Under the pieces are notes generated by a model that saw only the letters and a program-made list of their open reading frames with translations, had not been told where the DNA came from and ran no database searches. A stretch of 64,000 bases of DNA from CBDBND01 sp965262665 (GTDB taxonomy: Bacteria; Pseudomonadota; Alphaproteobacteria; Rhodospirillales; Rhodospirillaceae). Positions within the stretch are counted from its first letter, which is position 1; each line of letters begins with the position of its first letter. The position numbers and the translations under genes are program-made. Positions 35,975 through 44,537 of the stretch are shown in pieces. The stretch covers positions 992,001 through 1,056,000 of the forward strand of contig CBDHFR010000003.1 in NCBI GenBank assembly GCA_965262665.1. Reading direction: 5' to 3'.

Positions 35975-36311
35975 GGGTCTACCCTCCGTTTGGTTCCAGG
36001 CGTTAATCCATGTAGAGACTGTGGTTTAAGGGTGATTGAGTCGCATTAACCTAGGTCACAAGAATGGCTTTTTGCGGTCCGGCGGGCTATCTCAGAACCG
36101 TGGCGCGCAGCCGATTCAAGGATTTTACCGCCGAACTTAAAGCGGACTACCGGTTCACCGAAACGTAAGGCCAAGCCAATCGGGACTGGGTGGCCACAAC
36201 CGTCATAACCATCGGCCTGCATTGACACAATCGTCCCCTGCCAGCTTTAGATTAAGTGCGTAAGGAAAAGGGAGCAACTGTGATCAAATTCTAAAGGACG
36301 AAATTAGCACT
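35975..36311. other. Intergenic region, no confident gene
   Basis: These 337 bases separate the universal stress and Sel1-repeat genes. A 60-codon minus-strand frame (36046-36228) exists, but it has no family resemblance, no clear ribosome site and no supporting context, so it is not called. The promoter of the universal stress gene should lie in 35980-36060. I see no terminator-type hairpin with a T run. Confidence 0.5.
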
Positions 36312-36941
36312 TTAGGATTTAGAATTAATTTCTGCACTCAATAGTTCGATCAATGATTTCGGCTGAACAATCTGATCCGCCGACATCTCCACCGTGAGGT
36401 TTTCAAGGTTTTGATTGGCAGCAGGCACTTCATTGCCAGATGCAATCGACATCCAGGTGTAGGCCAAGACCAAATCTTTCAGAATACCATCACCACGCCA
36501 GTACATGACACCGAGATCGAGTTGTGCGCTGGGTTCGCCTTTTTCCGCAGCCAGTTTCCAGTGCTTGACTGCGTTGACATTGTCCCGCTTACCACCAACC
36601 TCTCCGCGGGCGTACATCCAGCCCAGTCGGTGATGTGCAAAGGGAACACCGCCATCAGCGCCGGTTTGAAGCCACTTCGCCGCTTCTTCGAGATTTTTTT
36701 GAACACCCCATCCTTGGCGATACATTCGGCCCATGTAAGCTGCTGCAGTTGGGTCCCCTTCAGCTGCAAGAATTTGGAAGTCGAAAAAAGCGGGTACCCA
36801 TTGGTTGCGCTCGTAATACCAAACGGCGGTTTCGAGATCAATCGCATTGGCCGGACCGGTAAGCGCACCCATCAACAGAATTGGTGAAAGGATCCAGGTT
36901 AGCCAGGCTGAATATGCACCGTGCGTCACAACAAACCTCAT
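36312..36941 (-). CDS. Exported Sel1-repeat (TPR-like) protein
   Basis: This 209-residue protein has an N-terminal signal or anchor (WLTWILSPILLMGALTGPANA). Three to four Sel1-like repeats follow: AAAYMGRMYRQGWGVQKNLEEAAKW, AHHRLGWMYARGEVG…AVKHWKLAAEKG, and AQLDLGVMYWRGDGILKD. These form helical solenoids for protein-protein contact, usually in the periplasm or cell envelope. It stands alone on its strand, 338 bases upstream of the stress gene. The partner is unknown. Confidence 0.8.
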   Translation of the reverse strand: MRFVVTHGAYSAWLTWILSPILLMGALTGPANAIDLETAVWYYERNQWVPAFFDFQILAAEGDPTAAAYMGRMYRQGWGVQKNLEEAAKWLQTGADGGVPFAHHRLGWMYARGEVGGKRDNVNAVKHWKLAAEKGEPSAQLDLGVMYWRGDGILKDLVLAYTWMSIASGNEVPAANQNLENLTVEMSADQIVQPKSLIELLSAEINSKS

Positions 36942-37043
36942 AATCTTTTTAGGTCGTAATGGTGCGTATTTAACACAGCTGCGATTTAGGGTGAATGCAT
37001 TGGGAGATTAAAATGTTGCAAGACCGTTAGCGCCTATCAGGCG

Positions 37044-37221
37044 TTAACCGCTGGTATAAACGGACTTGAGAACTTCGGTGATAGCCACGCCCAGTACGTC
37101 GCCTCCGGTAATCACGTCCGAGTTGCAGGATTTGATTCAACCGCAGGGTCGATGCACCGAGAACCACGACGATCTCGACCTCGAGATCATTGAGCGCAAA
37201 ATCTTCAGCGAAATCCGACAT
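37044..37221 (-). pseudogene. FliN/SpoA-like motor-switch protein remnant
   Basis: From ATG 37221 the protein MSDFAEDFALNDLEVEIVVVLG…LNQILQLGR matches the first part of the SpoA domain of FliN. After the codons for LGR the sequence carries, in the next frame, VITGGDVLGVAITEVLKSV and a TAA at 37044-37046, which matches the end of the same domain. About 25-30 central residues and the reading frame are lost, so a deletion made this remnant. No flagellar genes are nearby. The small minus-strand frame alone would otherwise read to 37027 with a meaningless Arg-rich end. Confidence 0.5.
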
Positions 37222-37430
37222 AGCCCCCTCTTGATCGGTTTTTTATGATTTTGGTGGCACCCGATACGAATTCACCCTCAAATATGGTCTGGAAATCTTA
37301 ACATAAGGTGACCACCTTGAGAATCTTTGCCGGAGATACCCACAGGGCAATCGGGTGAATTTGAGGATGACAAGAGTGTAGAAGTCTGAATCGCTATTGA
37401 TCCTTTTGATTCGCAAGAAGGATCCCAGAA

Positions 37431-38642
37431 ATGACGCGACGGTTTGGAACGGCGAACGAGGCCTTTAATCAGATTGTTGATTTCCTGGAGCATTTCACCG
37501 ATCTCGACGACCCGCGGCAACGCGCCACGGTCCCCTATCCCCTCGACGAAGTGTTGCTGCTATGCCTTCTCGGCGTGCCCGCCGGCTGTGAGAGCTGGGT
37601 CGAGATCGCCAAGTACGCGAGAGGAAACTGACGTTTCTGCGCCGTTTCCGGCCGTTCACGGATGGTACGCCCTCACACGATCAACTCGGTGACATCTTCG
37701 CAGCCCTTGATGCCGAACAGTTTCAGCACTGCTTCATCGCCTGGGCGGCATCGCTCACCGGGCGCGGCACGGACATCGTCGCCATCGACGGCAAGACGCT
37801 GCGGCGCTCCTATCAGGAAGGCGGCGCCAAAGCGCATCCACATGATCTCGGCGTGGAGCACACGTCAGAACCTGGTGCTTGGCCAAGCCAAGGTGGCTGA
37901 TAAATCCAACGAGATCGTCGCTCTCCCGAAGCTGTTGGATCTGTTGACCATCAACGGCGCGACGGTGACCATCGACGCCATGGGCTGTCAGCGCAACATC
38001 GCCGCGAAGATCATCGACAAGGACGCCGACTATATCCTTGCCCTCAAGGGCAACCAGGGCAGCCTGCACGACGATACCAAGCTTTTCTTCATCGAACAGA
38101 TAGCATGCGGCTTTGCCGATACGGTTGTCAGCCACCACCAGACAGTGGAGAAGAGCCACGGCCGCATCGAAACCCGGACCACCACGGCGACGAACGAAAT
38201 CGCTTGGCTGAAGGAACGCCACCACTGGCCCGGGCCCGGGAGCATTGTTATGGTCGAAACCGTACGCGAGATCGGCATCCAACCCGGCGCCAAGGTCGAG
38301 CGCGAGACCCGCTTCTACATCCGCCTCCACCGCCGCCAAGGCCGATACTCTGAGCGCCGCCATCCGGGGCCATTGGAGCAGCGAGAACGGGCTGCACTGG
38401 GTCATGGACCTGCACTGGGTCATGGACCTGCACTGGGTCATGGACCTGCACTGGGTCATGGACATGGTCTTCCGCGACGACGAGTGCCGGGTCCGAAAGA
38501 ACACTGCCCCGGCCAACTTCGCGGTCGTCAAACACATGGCGAGCAACCTCTTGCGCCAAGCCCCGGGCAGGACAGTCTGCGTGTAAAACGACGCATCGCT
38601 ACCTGGGATGACGACTTCCTCGCAAGCCTTATCTCACGGTGA
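37431..38642 (+). pseudogene. ISAs1-type transposase with several frameshifts and an internal 18-bp expansion
   Basis: The first segment (MTRRFGTANEAFNQIVDFLEHFTDLDDPRQ…EIAKYARGN) ends early at 37631. The sequence then continues in another frame with LTFLRRFRPFTDGTPSHDQLGDIFAALD and IVAIDGKTLRRSYQ. It changes frame again near 37850 to IHMISAWSTRQNLVLGQAKVADKSNEI and DAMGCQRNIA. It shifts near 38330 and near 38572 before WDDDFLASLIS. At 38392-38463 the hexapeptide LHWVMD occurs four times where family members have one. At least four frame changes make it nonfunctional. Confidence 0.8.
38392..38463. repeat. 18-bp unit tandemly repeated four times
   Basis: CTGCACTGGGTCATGGAC is repeated exactly four times (72 bases), encoding LHWVMD each time, inside the ISAs1 transposase. 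The family carries this motif once (NSLHWVMDMVFRDDECR), so three units were added by slippage without frame change. The units are identical, so the expansion is recent, or an assembly artefact. Confidence 0.9.
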
Positions 38643-38664
38643 AACCATTCACCCGATTCCCCTG

Positions 38665-38927
38665 TTTCAACCAGGATTTCGCCTGTAAGGTAGTGTATGA
38701 TCGCTTGAGCTTGAGGAATGTTCGCACGTCTAGTTAGGCCGTCGGCCAAACCTACATATTCGAGACCATGGGTCGAATTGGGGCTGATTGTTAGCCCGGC
38801 GCCAACCTCGCCCAACTCGGGTGCCAATTCATAGATAATGGGCTTAAAGCCGTTTTTTTTGCAGCGATAGGGCTGCGGTCAGGCCGGCCATCCCGGCACC
38901 AATTACGGCAATACGCGCGTCTTTCAT
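38665..38927 (-). pseudogene. FAD-dependent monooxygenase, N-terminal remnant
   Basis: From ATG 38927 the protein MKDARIAVIGAGMAGLTAAL is the FAD-binding start of aromatic-ring hydroxylases of the salicylate-hydroxylase type. A run of eight T (minus-strand A8) at 38853-38860 shifts the frame; with seven it would read into FKPIIYELAPELGEVGAGLTISPNS and TRRANIPQAQAIIHYLTG. The gene then ends at the ISAs1 boundary (38664), so about 80% of the enzyme is missing. Confidence 0.72.
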
Positions 38928-38975
38928 TTCAGTGCTGCCCCTTGCAAAAAAATCGACTAAGGGCGCAACCTAATA

Positions 38976-40136
38976 CCAGCGGTCGTTGAGATTGATTCTC
39001 TTTTAGGGATTCCCCACGGCGCAATGATGTGATTCATAGAAAGCCGGCTTTAAATGGAGGATTTGATGTCGGCGAAGATCCCGTTGCGAACGGACTATGA
39101 CGCGGTCCAAGCGCGGGCCTTGACGCGCAAAGCGACAGATCCCAATCAGGTGCGCCGCCTTCTGGCGATTGCGGCGGTTTATGATGGCATGAACCGTAGG
39201 GATGCGGCGGCGGTTGGCGGCATGGACCGCCAGAGCCTGCGCGACTGGGTGTACCGGTTCAATCAGGCAGGCCCCGAGGGCCTGCACGACCACAAATCTC
39301 CCGGCGCGGTTCCGCAGCTGACGGCGGTGGAGAGGGTGGCGTTGGCGGAGATCGTCGAGGCGGGGCCGGACAGCGACGGCGTCGTGCGCTGGCGCCGGCT
39401 CGACCTCAAGGAGGTTATCCGGGACCGCTTCGGGGTGGAGTATCACGAGCGCTCGGTCTCGCGCCTGCTGCACGATCTCGGCTTCTCGCACATGAGCGCC
39501 CGGGTGCGCCATCCGGGCCAAGATGCGGCAATGCTGGAGACGTTTAAAGAAACTTCCCCCGGGCGCTCGCCGCGGCGGTAGCCCACCTGCCGCCCGCAAC
39601 GCCGGTCGAGCTGTGGTGGCAAGACGAGATGCGCCTTGGCCAGAAGAACGGCATCGTCCGGCAGTGGGCGCGCACCGGCAGCCGTCCGCGTCAGCCCAAG
39701 GACCAGCGCTACCAGAGCGCCTATCTGTTCGGCGCCGTCTGCCCGGCGCGCGGTACCGGTGCGGCCGTGGCGATGCCGTTCGCCGGCACCCATGCCATGC
39801 CGGCCCATCTCGAAGAGATTAGCCGCACCGTCGCCGACGGCTCACACGCCGTCCTCCTCATGGACCGCGCCGGCTGGCACACCACCACCGAATTGGAGTT
39901 CCCCGACAACATCACGCCGCTGTTCCTGCCGCCCAGATCGCCGGAGCCGAACCCGGCCGAAAACATCTGGCAGTACCTGCGCCAGACCTACCTGTCGCAC
40001 CGCGTCTTCGACAGTTACGAAGACATCGTCGATGCGGCATGCCACGCCTGGAACAAGCTCATCGACAAGCCCTCGAAAATCATGTCGATTGGTATGCGCA
40101 AATGGGCACACGAAGGTCAAATTCAATGACCGTTGG
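38976..40136 (+). mobile_element. IS630-C element (1161 bp, TA flanked)
   Basis: The inverted ends are CCAGCGGTCGTTGAGATTGA on the left and the reversed CCAACGGTCATTGAATTTGA on the right, with four mismatches in 20, flanked by TA at 38974-38975 and 40137-40138. The transposase type differs from IS630-A and IS630-B. It sits between the flavin monooxygenase remnant and the methyltransferase cluster, without splitting a recognisable gene. Confidence 0.85.
39066..40129 (+). CDS. IS630-family transposase, two frames, DDE intact
   Basis: The start at 39066 (MSAKIPLRTDYDAVQARALTR…) has GGAGG 5 bases upstream. The first segment has a helix-turn-helix (RRDAAAVGGMDRQSLRDWVYRF) and ends at 39579-39581. 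A -1 shift at TTTAAAG (39543-39549) would continue as NFPRALAAAVAHLPPATPVELWWQDE… to 40129. All three catalytic residues are present: Asp in ELWWQDEMRLGQ, Asp in LLMDRAGWHTT, Glu in PNPAENIWQYL. This is the only IS630 copy here with an intact active site. Whether the shift is programmed or a mutation is open, since no classical slippery heptamer is in phase. Confidence 0.78.
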
Positions 40137-40218
40137 TATAACAGGCACAGCCCCAACCTCACAATCCAGTAGGACTATTTAAACCGTTGCGTGGACGAGT
40201 AGGTGGGAGGAGCGGGGT

Positions 40219-41381
40219 CTACTTCCAGGCCCCATAGGTGTACCAGCGGGCGCTTTCGCTGCCGGCGACAGAGGGATTTGCGACAGCCTCATCGAACGCC
40301 TCTGCTGACGAACGGTCCAAGTCGGGAATCGAGGCCTGCCAGAATGTCTCTGGCTTAAAACCGGCCCCCACCACCCATTCCTCGGGGTCGAGGCTGGTGT
40401 AGGTTTGGTAGAACGGATCGTTGTTGTAGTAGGCATCCCAGTCAATATAGAAGGCGTCGAAGTCGTCCATGTTGGTCACAGGCGTCAGTTCCATATGGGC
40501 CATCAACCCGCCCGGTTTGAGCGCGCGGCAGCATTCTTCCAGTATCTTCGGATAGGCCTTGCGCGACGTTTCATGAAAGATGATGCAGGAGTAGATGAAG
40601 TCGAAGGACTCGTCTTCGAAGTCCATGGCTTCCGCATTCATTTGATGAAAATGGATCGGCTTTTCCAGCGCTTCGGCCCGGGCATGGGCATAACGCAGCA
40701 CCGGCGCCCCCACGTCGATGGCGTGGACTTCGGCGTCGGGAAAGGCGTCGACCATGGGTACCGTTGACGAACCGATGGTGCAGCCCAATTCCAACACCTT
40801 CTTCGGTTTGAAATCGGGCCAACGAGCTTTGACATAGGCCGCAAGCGTGCGCGGCAAACCATCGGCCAGTGGCCCCGCCGCCCCGCCGTTGTAGACAAAC
40901 CTTCCGCGGTCGTAGAGGGTGCCTTGGCTGGCGTCGTCGGCGCTTCGCTCGGTGTGATAGTTGCCCGGCATGCGGTGGATGTCGCTAGCGCTGATGTATT
41001 TAGGCACCTTTACGTCCGGGTTCAGGGTGAGGACCCATAGCGCGCATTGAGCCCACGGATGCGCTCGTTGAGTTCCGGCTGCACCCGTTCCAAAGCTGGT
41101 CGAACCGAATCCCACACCATGTCCTGACAATTGACCATCATGGTCGACCAGGTGCGGCCGTAGGTGTCAGCCAGCATGGCCCGGTGGATTTCCCGCTCGC
41201 CTTTAGGAGCGCAGCTCTTTTCTTTTTCAAACTTGGGCTTGACCCGGCTCTCATAAACATCGCGCATGCCGCCACCGATCTGGTTCAAAATGTGCATACG
41301 CAGGCGCGACACATAGTTCTGACGGTTCACTTCGTCATGGCTGCCGGTAACCAGAAACTCATGTTCATGTTGCAAAGGCAT
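40219..41381 (-). pseudogene. SAM methyltransferase paralog B, one-base frameshift
   Basis: The N-terminal part starts at 41381 (MPLQHEHEFLVTGSHDEVNRQNYVSRLRMHIL…) and runs to GLNARYGSSP, stopping at 41022. The family sequence GSLTLNPDVKVPKY is recovered in the next frame if one C is added at GGGTCC (about 41033). The rest contains DIHRMPGNYHTERSADDASQGTLYD, VLELGCTIGSSTVPMVDAF (motif I) and FHQMNAEAMDFEDESFDFIYSC, ending YGAWK. Overall length would be about 387 residues. It is third in a minus-strand array (43790 to 40219) with 15-base gaps. One missing base is the sole lesion, so a sequence error cannot be excluded. Confidence 0.82.
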
Positions 41382-41396
41382 TGATTGTTCTTTCGG

Positions 41397-42578
41397 TTAC
41401 TTCCAGGCGCCGTAGAGGTGCCAGTTGATGGTCTCACCCCAATGGATGGCGCCCGTATCGGCGCGTATGTCGCCCTTGGCTGCTTTATCGAAGTCTGCCT
41501 CGCTGACGCAGACCAGATCGGGGATCACCACATATTCGTATTTGTCTTCGTCAAAGCCGGCATCTTGGCAGACGGCGCGCATATCCGTTCCCGTCCAAGC
41601 TTCCTGGAACGGTTCGTCGTTGTTGTAGGAATCCCAATTGAGGCAATAGGCGTCATAGATGTCGAGCTCGAAGGAGCGCGGCGTTTCCAAATGAAGCATG
41701 AGCCCGCCCGGTTTGAGGACGCGGTGACATTCCTTGACGATTTTGCGCACGGCCGTCGGTGCGGTCTCATGAAACAGAATGCAGGAAACGATGAGATCGA
41801 AGCTCTCGTCTTCGAAGGACATGTCTTCCGCATTCATTTGATGGAAGTGTATGGGCATACCGAGGGCTTCGGCGCGGGCATGACCATACCTTAAACACGG
41901 TGCTGCAACGTCGATGGCGTGCACCTCCGCAGCAGGGAAGACGTCCGCGTAGGGCAGTGTGTTGTTGCCCAGGGTGCAACCGAGATCGAGAATCTTTTCC
42001 GGTTTGAAGTCGGGCCAACGGCGTTTGATCAACTCCGCTTCGGTGCGCCCGGTGCCGTCGCACAGGGGCCCGGCGAAGCCGCCCTGATAGATGTAGAGAC
42101 CGCGGTCGAACAACGCCCCCTGGCTGACATCGCCCTCCGTCCACTCGCCGTGATAGTTGCCGGGCATGGAATGGAAGTCCGCCACTTGCTGGTGGGCAGG
42201 CAGTTCCATGTCCGGGTCGAGGGTCAGGGACCCCAATTTTGATTTAACTTTGCCGACGCGTTCATTGAGGTCCGGTTGCGCGACTTGAACAGCATCCTGC
42301 ACTGAACCCCACATCATCTCTTGACAATTGCGGTTCATGGCCGAATACAGGGCGGAGTAGGGATCGGCGTTCATGGCGTCGCGCACATCGCGATGATTTT
42401 CCAGCGGCCGCCCAAGCCGTTTTTCAAATGTTGGTTTGGCCCGGCGCTCGTAGGCATCCTTCAGGCCCGCCCCGACATTTTGCAGGATATGCAGGCGCAG
42501 ATTGGTGACGAAGTTTTGACGGTTGACCTGGTCATGGTCGCCGGTGACGAGGAAGTCGTGTTTCCGCTGCGATAGCAT
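41397..42578 (-). CDS. SAM-dependent methyltransferase paralog C (intact)
   Basis: This 393-residue protein is the only undamaged member of the local family. An N-terminal helical domain (1-125; LVTGDHDQVNRQNFVTNLRLHIL…CQEMMWGSV) is followed by a linker element FHSMPGNYHGEW (135-146) and ALFDRGLYIYQGGFAGPLCD. The class I methyltransferase core has motif I at 196-204 (ILDLGCTLGNN), motif II-like HAIDVAAPCLRYGHARAEAL, FEDESFDLIVSC, FHETAPTAV and LKPGGLMLHLE. The C-terminus WHLYGAWK is family-specific. It is cytoplasmic, with no signal. The substrate is unknown; the conserved N-terminal domain probably binds it or a partner. It shares an operon with paralogs B and D. Confidence 0.85.
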   Translation of the reverse strand: MLSQRKHDFLVTGDHDQVNRQNFVTNLRLHILQNVGAGLKDAYERRAKPTFEKRLGRPLENHRDVRDAMNADPYSALYSAMNRNCQEMMWGSVQDAVQVAQPDLNERVGKVKSKLGSLTLDPDMELPAHQQVADFHSMPGNYHGEWTEGDVSQGALFDRGLYIYQGGFAGPLCDGTGRTEAELIKRRWPDFKPEKILDLGCTLGNNTLPYADVFPAAEVHAIDVAAPCLRYGHARAEALGMPIHFHQMNAEDMSFEDESFDLIVSCILFHETAPTAVRKIVKECHRVLKPGGLMLHLETPRSFELDIYDAYCLNWDSYNNDEPFQEAWTGTDMRAVCQDAGFDEDKYEYVVIPDLVCVSEADFDKAAKGDIRADTGAIHWGETINWHLYGAWK

Positions 42579-42593
42579 TGTCTTGGTCCGATC

Positions 42594-43790
42594 CTATTTC
42601 CAGGCGCCGTACATGTTCCACATCACAATTTCGCCCCAATGGCCTTGGGCGTTGGCCGCTGGTTTGTCTGCGGTGGCATACCGGTCGAAGTCTTCCTCGG
42701 GCACGCTGCCGTAGTCGGGCGCGGCGATGTGTACATAATTCTCTTCCGTAAAACCGGCTTTTGAACAAGCTTCCTTCATGTCCGTGCGCATCCAGGCGGA
42801 GAGGAACGGTTCGTTGTTGTAATAGGTATCCCAATCGAGACGGAACTGTTCGTAGGGATCCAAACCGTCCGTGCGCGGCACTTCCATGTGCAACATCAGT
42901 CCACCGGGTTTTAGAAGGCGCTGTGACTCATTCAAAATATTGGTCAAACCGGTGCGGGAGGTTTCATGGAAGAGGATACAGGAGACAACAAGGTCAAAGC
43001 TCTGATCGTCAAAAGAGGTTTTTTCTGCATTCATTTGATGGAAGTGACAGGGCACACCAAGGGCTTCAGCCCGGGCATGGCCGTAACGCACACAGGGTGC
43101 GGCCACGTCAATGGCGTGTAACTCGGCATCGGGGAACACATCCGCATAGGGCAGGGTGTTGTTGCCGACGGTGCAGCCGAGATCGAGAATCTTGGTCGGT
43201 TTGAACTCTGGCCAGCGCCGTTTGATCACTTCGGCCTGGCTGCGTCCGTTGTTGTCGCACAGCGGGCCGGCAAATCCGTTTTGGTAGATGTACAGGCCGC
43301 GATCGAACAGCGCCCCTTGGCTGGCGTCATCCGTGCCCCGTTCCGTATGGTAGTTGCCGGGCATGAGGTGGATGTCGCTGGCAGACACGTAACGCGGCAC
43401 CTCCACATCAGGATCAAGAGACAAAGAGCCGTGCCGTGCGTTGAGGCCGCGAACTTTTTCGTTGAAGTCCGGCTGCGCCCGTTCGATAGCGGGGCGGACA
43501 GTGTCCCAAATCATTTCCTGGCAGGTGTGGATCATGGACGACCAGGTCTTGCCGTAATTGTCTAGGAGCATGGCCTTCATGGCTTCGCGACCGTCTTTCG
43601 GTGCACGTCCATTGGTCTTTTCAAAAGCCGGTTCCACTCGATGGTCGTAAACATCTTTCAAGCCGTCGCCGATCCCGGTTAGCACATGCATACGCTAAGC
43701 CGCCGTGTAGGCTTGCCGGTTGGTCTCGTCGTGGTTGCCGGTGATGAGGAAATCGTGATCGGTCTGAAGCGCTATGATGCGGTCCTCCAT
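42594..43790 (-). pseudogene. SAM methyltransferase paralog D, in-frame TAG near the N-terminus
   Basis: The family start is ATG 43790 (MEDRIIALQTDHDFLITGNHDETNRQAYTAA). A TAG follows at 43695-43697, where relatives have a sense codon before LRxHIL. From ATG 43691 the frame is open for 365 residues with all motifs: PGNYHTERGTDDASQGALFD, ILDLGCTVGNNTLPYADVF, FHQMNAEKTSFDDQSFDLVVSC and YGAWK. If translation restarts at 43691 the enzyme loses only about 33 residues and might retain its core. It is first in the array D-C-B. The lesion may be a pseudogene mark or an assembly error. Confidence 0.78.
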
Positions 43791-43872
43791 CGGGAGAGGA
43801 TTTAACCTACCACGTCGGCGCTGATGGCCCCAGTGTAGGCATACGCCCGCGCTCACCCGGCAATCGACGGGT

Positions 43873-44505
43873 TTAGAGGTTTTTCAGGTAGCTCAGAACC
43901 TCATCCATGCCTTTGACTTCGGCGTATTTGGCCTGGAGGTCGAACAAATTGGCTTCATGGGGGCGGTCGTCCCGGTCGCCGACAGCCTCGCGGACGACAA
44001 TGGGGATGAAGCCGGATTGGCAGGCATCCAGAGTTGATGCTCGGACACAGCCGGAGGTACTCCAACCGGTAAGGAGTAAGGTATCAATGCCCTCAGCCGC
44101 CAAGGTCGAAGCCAGATTGGTGCCGAAGAAGGCACTGGCATACTGCTTGGTGATGACCACCTCGTCATCGCGGGGTTCCAGACCGTCGACGAATTCCGCC
44201 ATGGGGCTTCCCCGGTCGAAATTCTTTAACGCTGGCACCTTGCGGTAGAACACTCCGCCATCCGCGCCGCCGGGCGTGAACTCCACCCGGGTGAAAACAA
44301 TCATGATCCCGGCGTCGCGGGCATCGGCCAAAACTTTGCGCGCTGCTTCGGCAGAGTCTTCGACGCCGGCATAAAGGCCGCAGTCTTTGGTGATGTAGGC
44401 CTTAGCGAAATCGATCAACAAAAGGGCCGGTTTCTTGCCGAAGGTCAGCGCCCCACCGAACCCGGCTTTATCATAGTCCTGATCGAGATTTTTTGCATCG
44501 TTCAT
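43873..44505 (-). CDS. Isochorismatase-family hydrolase (amidase-like) 1
   Basis: This 210-residue protein has the cysteine-hydrolase triad: Asp in ALLLIDFAKAY, Lys in VVITKQYASAF and Cys in TGWSTSGCVRASTLDA. The TSGCVRA form is typical of N-carbamoylsarcosine amidase, maleamate amidase and similar enzymes that release ammonia from amide or carbamoyl groups, rather than isochorismatase itself. It lies 32 bases after the CoA-transferase gene on the same strand. A more distant homolog with the same TSGCVRA core lies at 59885-60526. Confidence 0.87.
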   Translation of the reverse strand: MNDAKNLDQDYDKAGFGGALTFGKKPALLLIDFAKAYITKDCGLYAGVEDSAEAARKVLADARDAGIMIVFTRVEFTPGGADGGVFYRKVPALKNFDRGSPMAEFVDGLEPRDDEVVITKQYASAFFGTNLASTLAAEGIDTLLLTGWSTSGCVRASTLDACQSGFIPIVVREAVGDRDDRPHEANLFDLQAKYAEVKGMDEVLSYLKNL

Positions 44506-44537
44506 GGTGCGTCATTCCTAGCAATCTTCATTTGAGA

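Larger units (their letters stand above)
37343..38664 (+). mobile_element. ISAs1-family element (degenerate)
   Basis: The ends carry an 18-base inverted repeat with two mismatches: CAGGGCAATCGGGTGAAT at 37343-37360, and the reversed CAGGGGAATCGGGTGAAT at 38647-38664. No clear target duplication is seen. The internal transposase is of the ISAs1 group. The right end abuts a truncated flavin monooxygenase gene, which it probably destroyed. Confidence 0.8.

Noticed and set aside
36046..36228. 60-codon minus-strand frame as a gene
   Set aside because: No family similarity, no clear ribosome site, isolated position.
38392..38463. The four-unit repeat as a CRISPR or structural repeat array
   Set aside because: The units are contiguous with no spacers and encode a repeated hexapeptide inside a transposase.
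43873..44505. Isochorismatase of siderophore synthesis
   Set aside because: The TSGCVRA core fits amide or carbamoyl hydrolases, and no siderophore biosynthesis genes are present.
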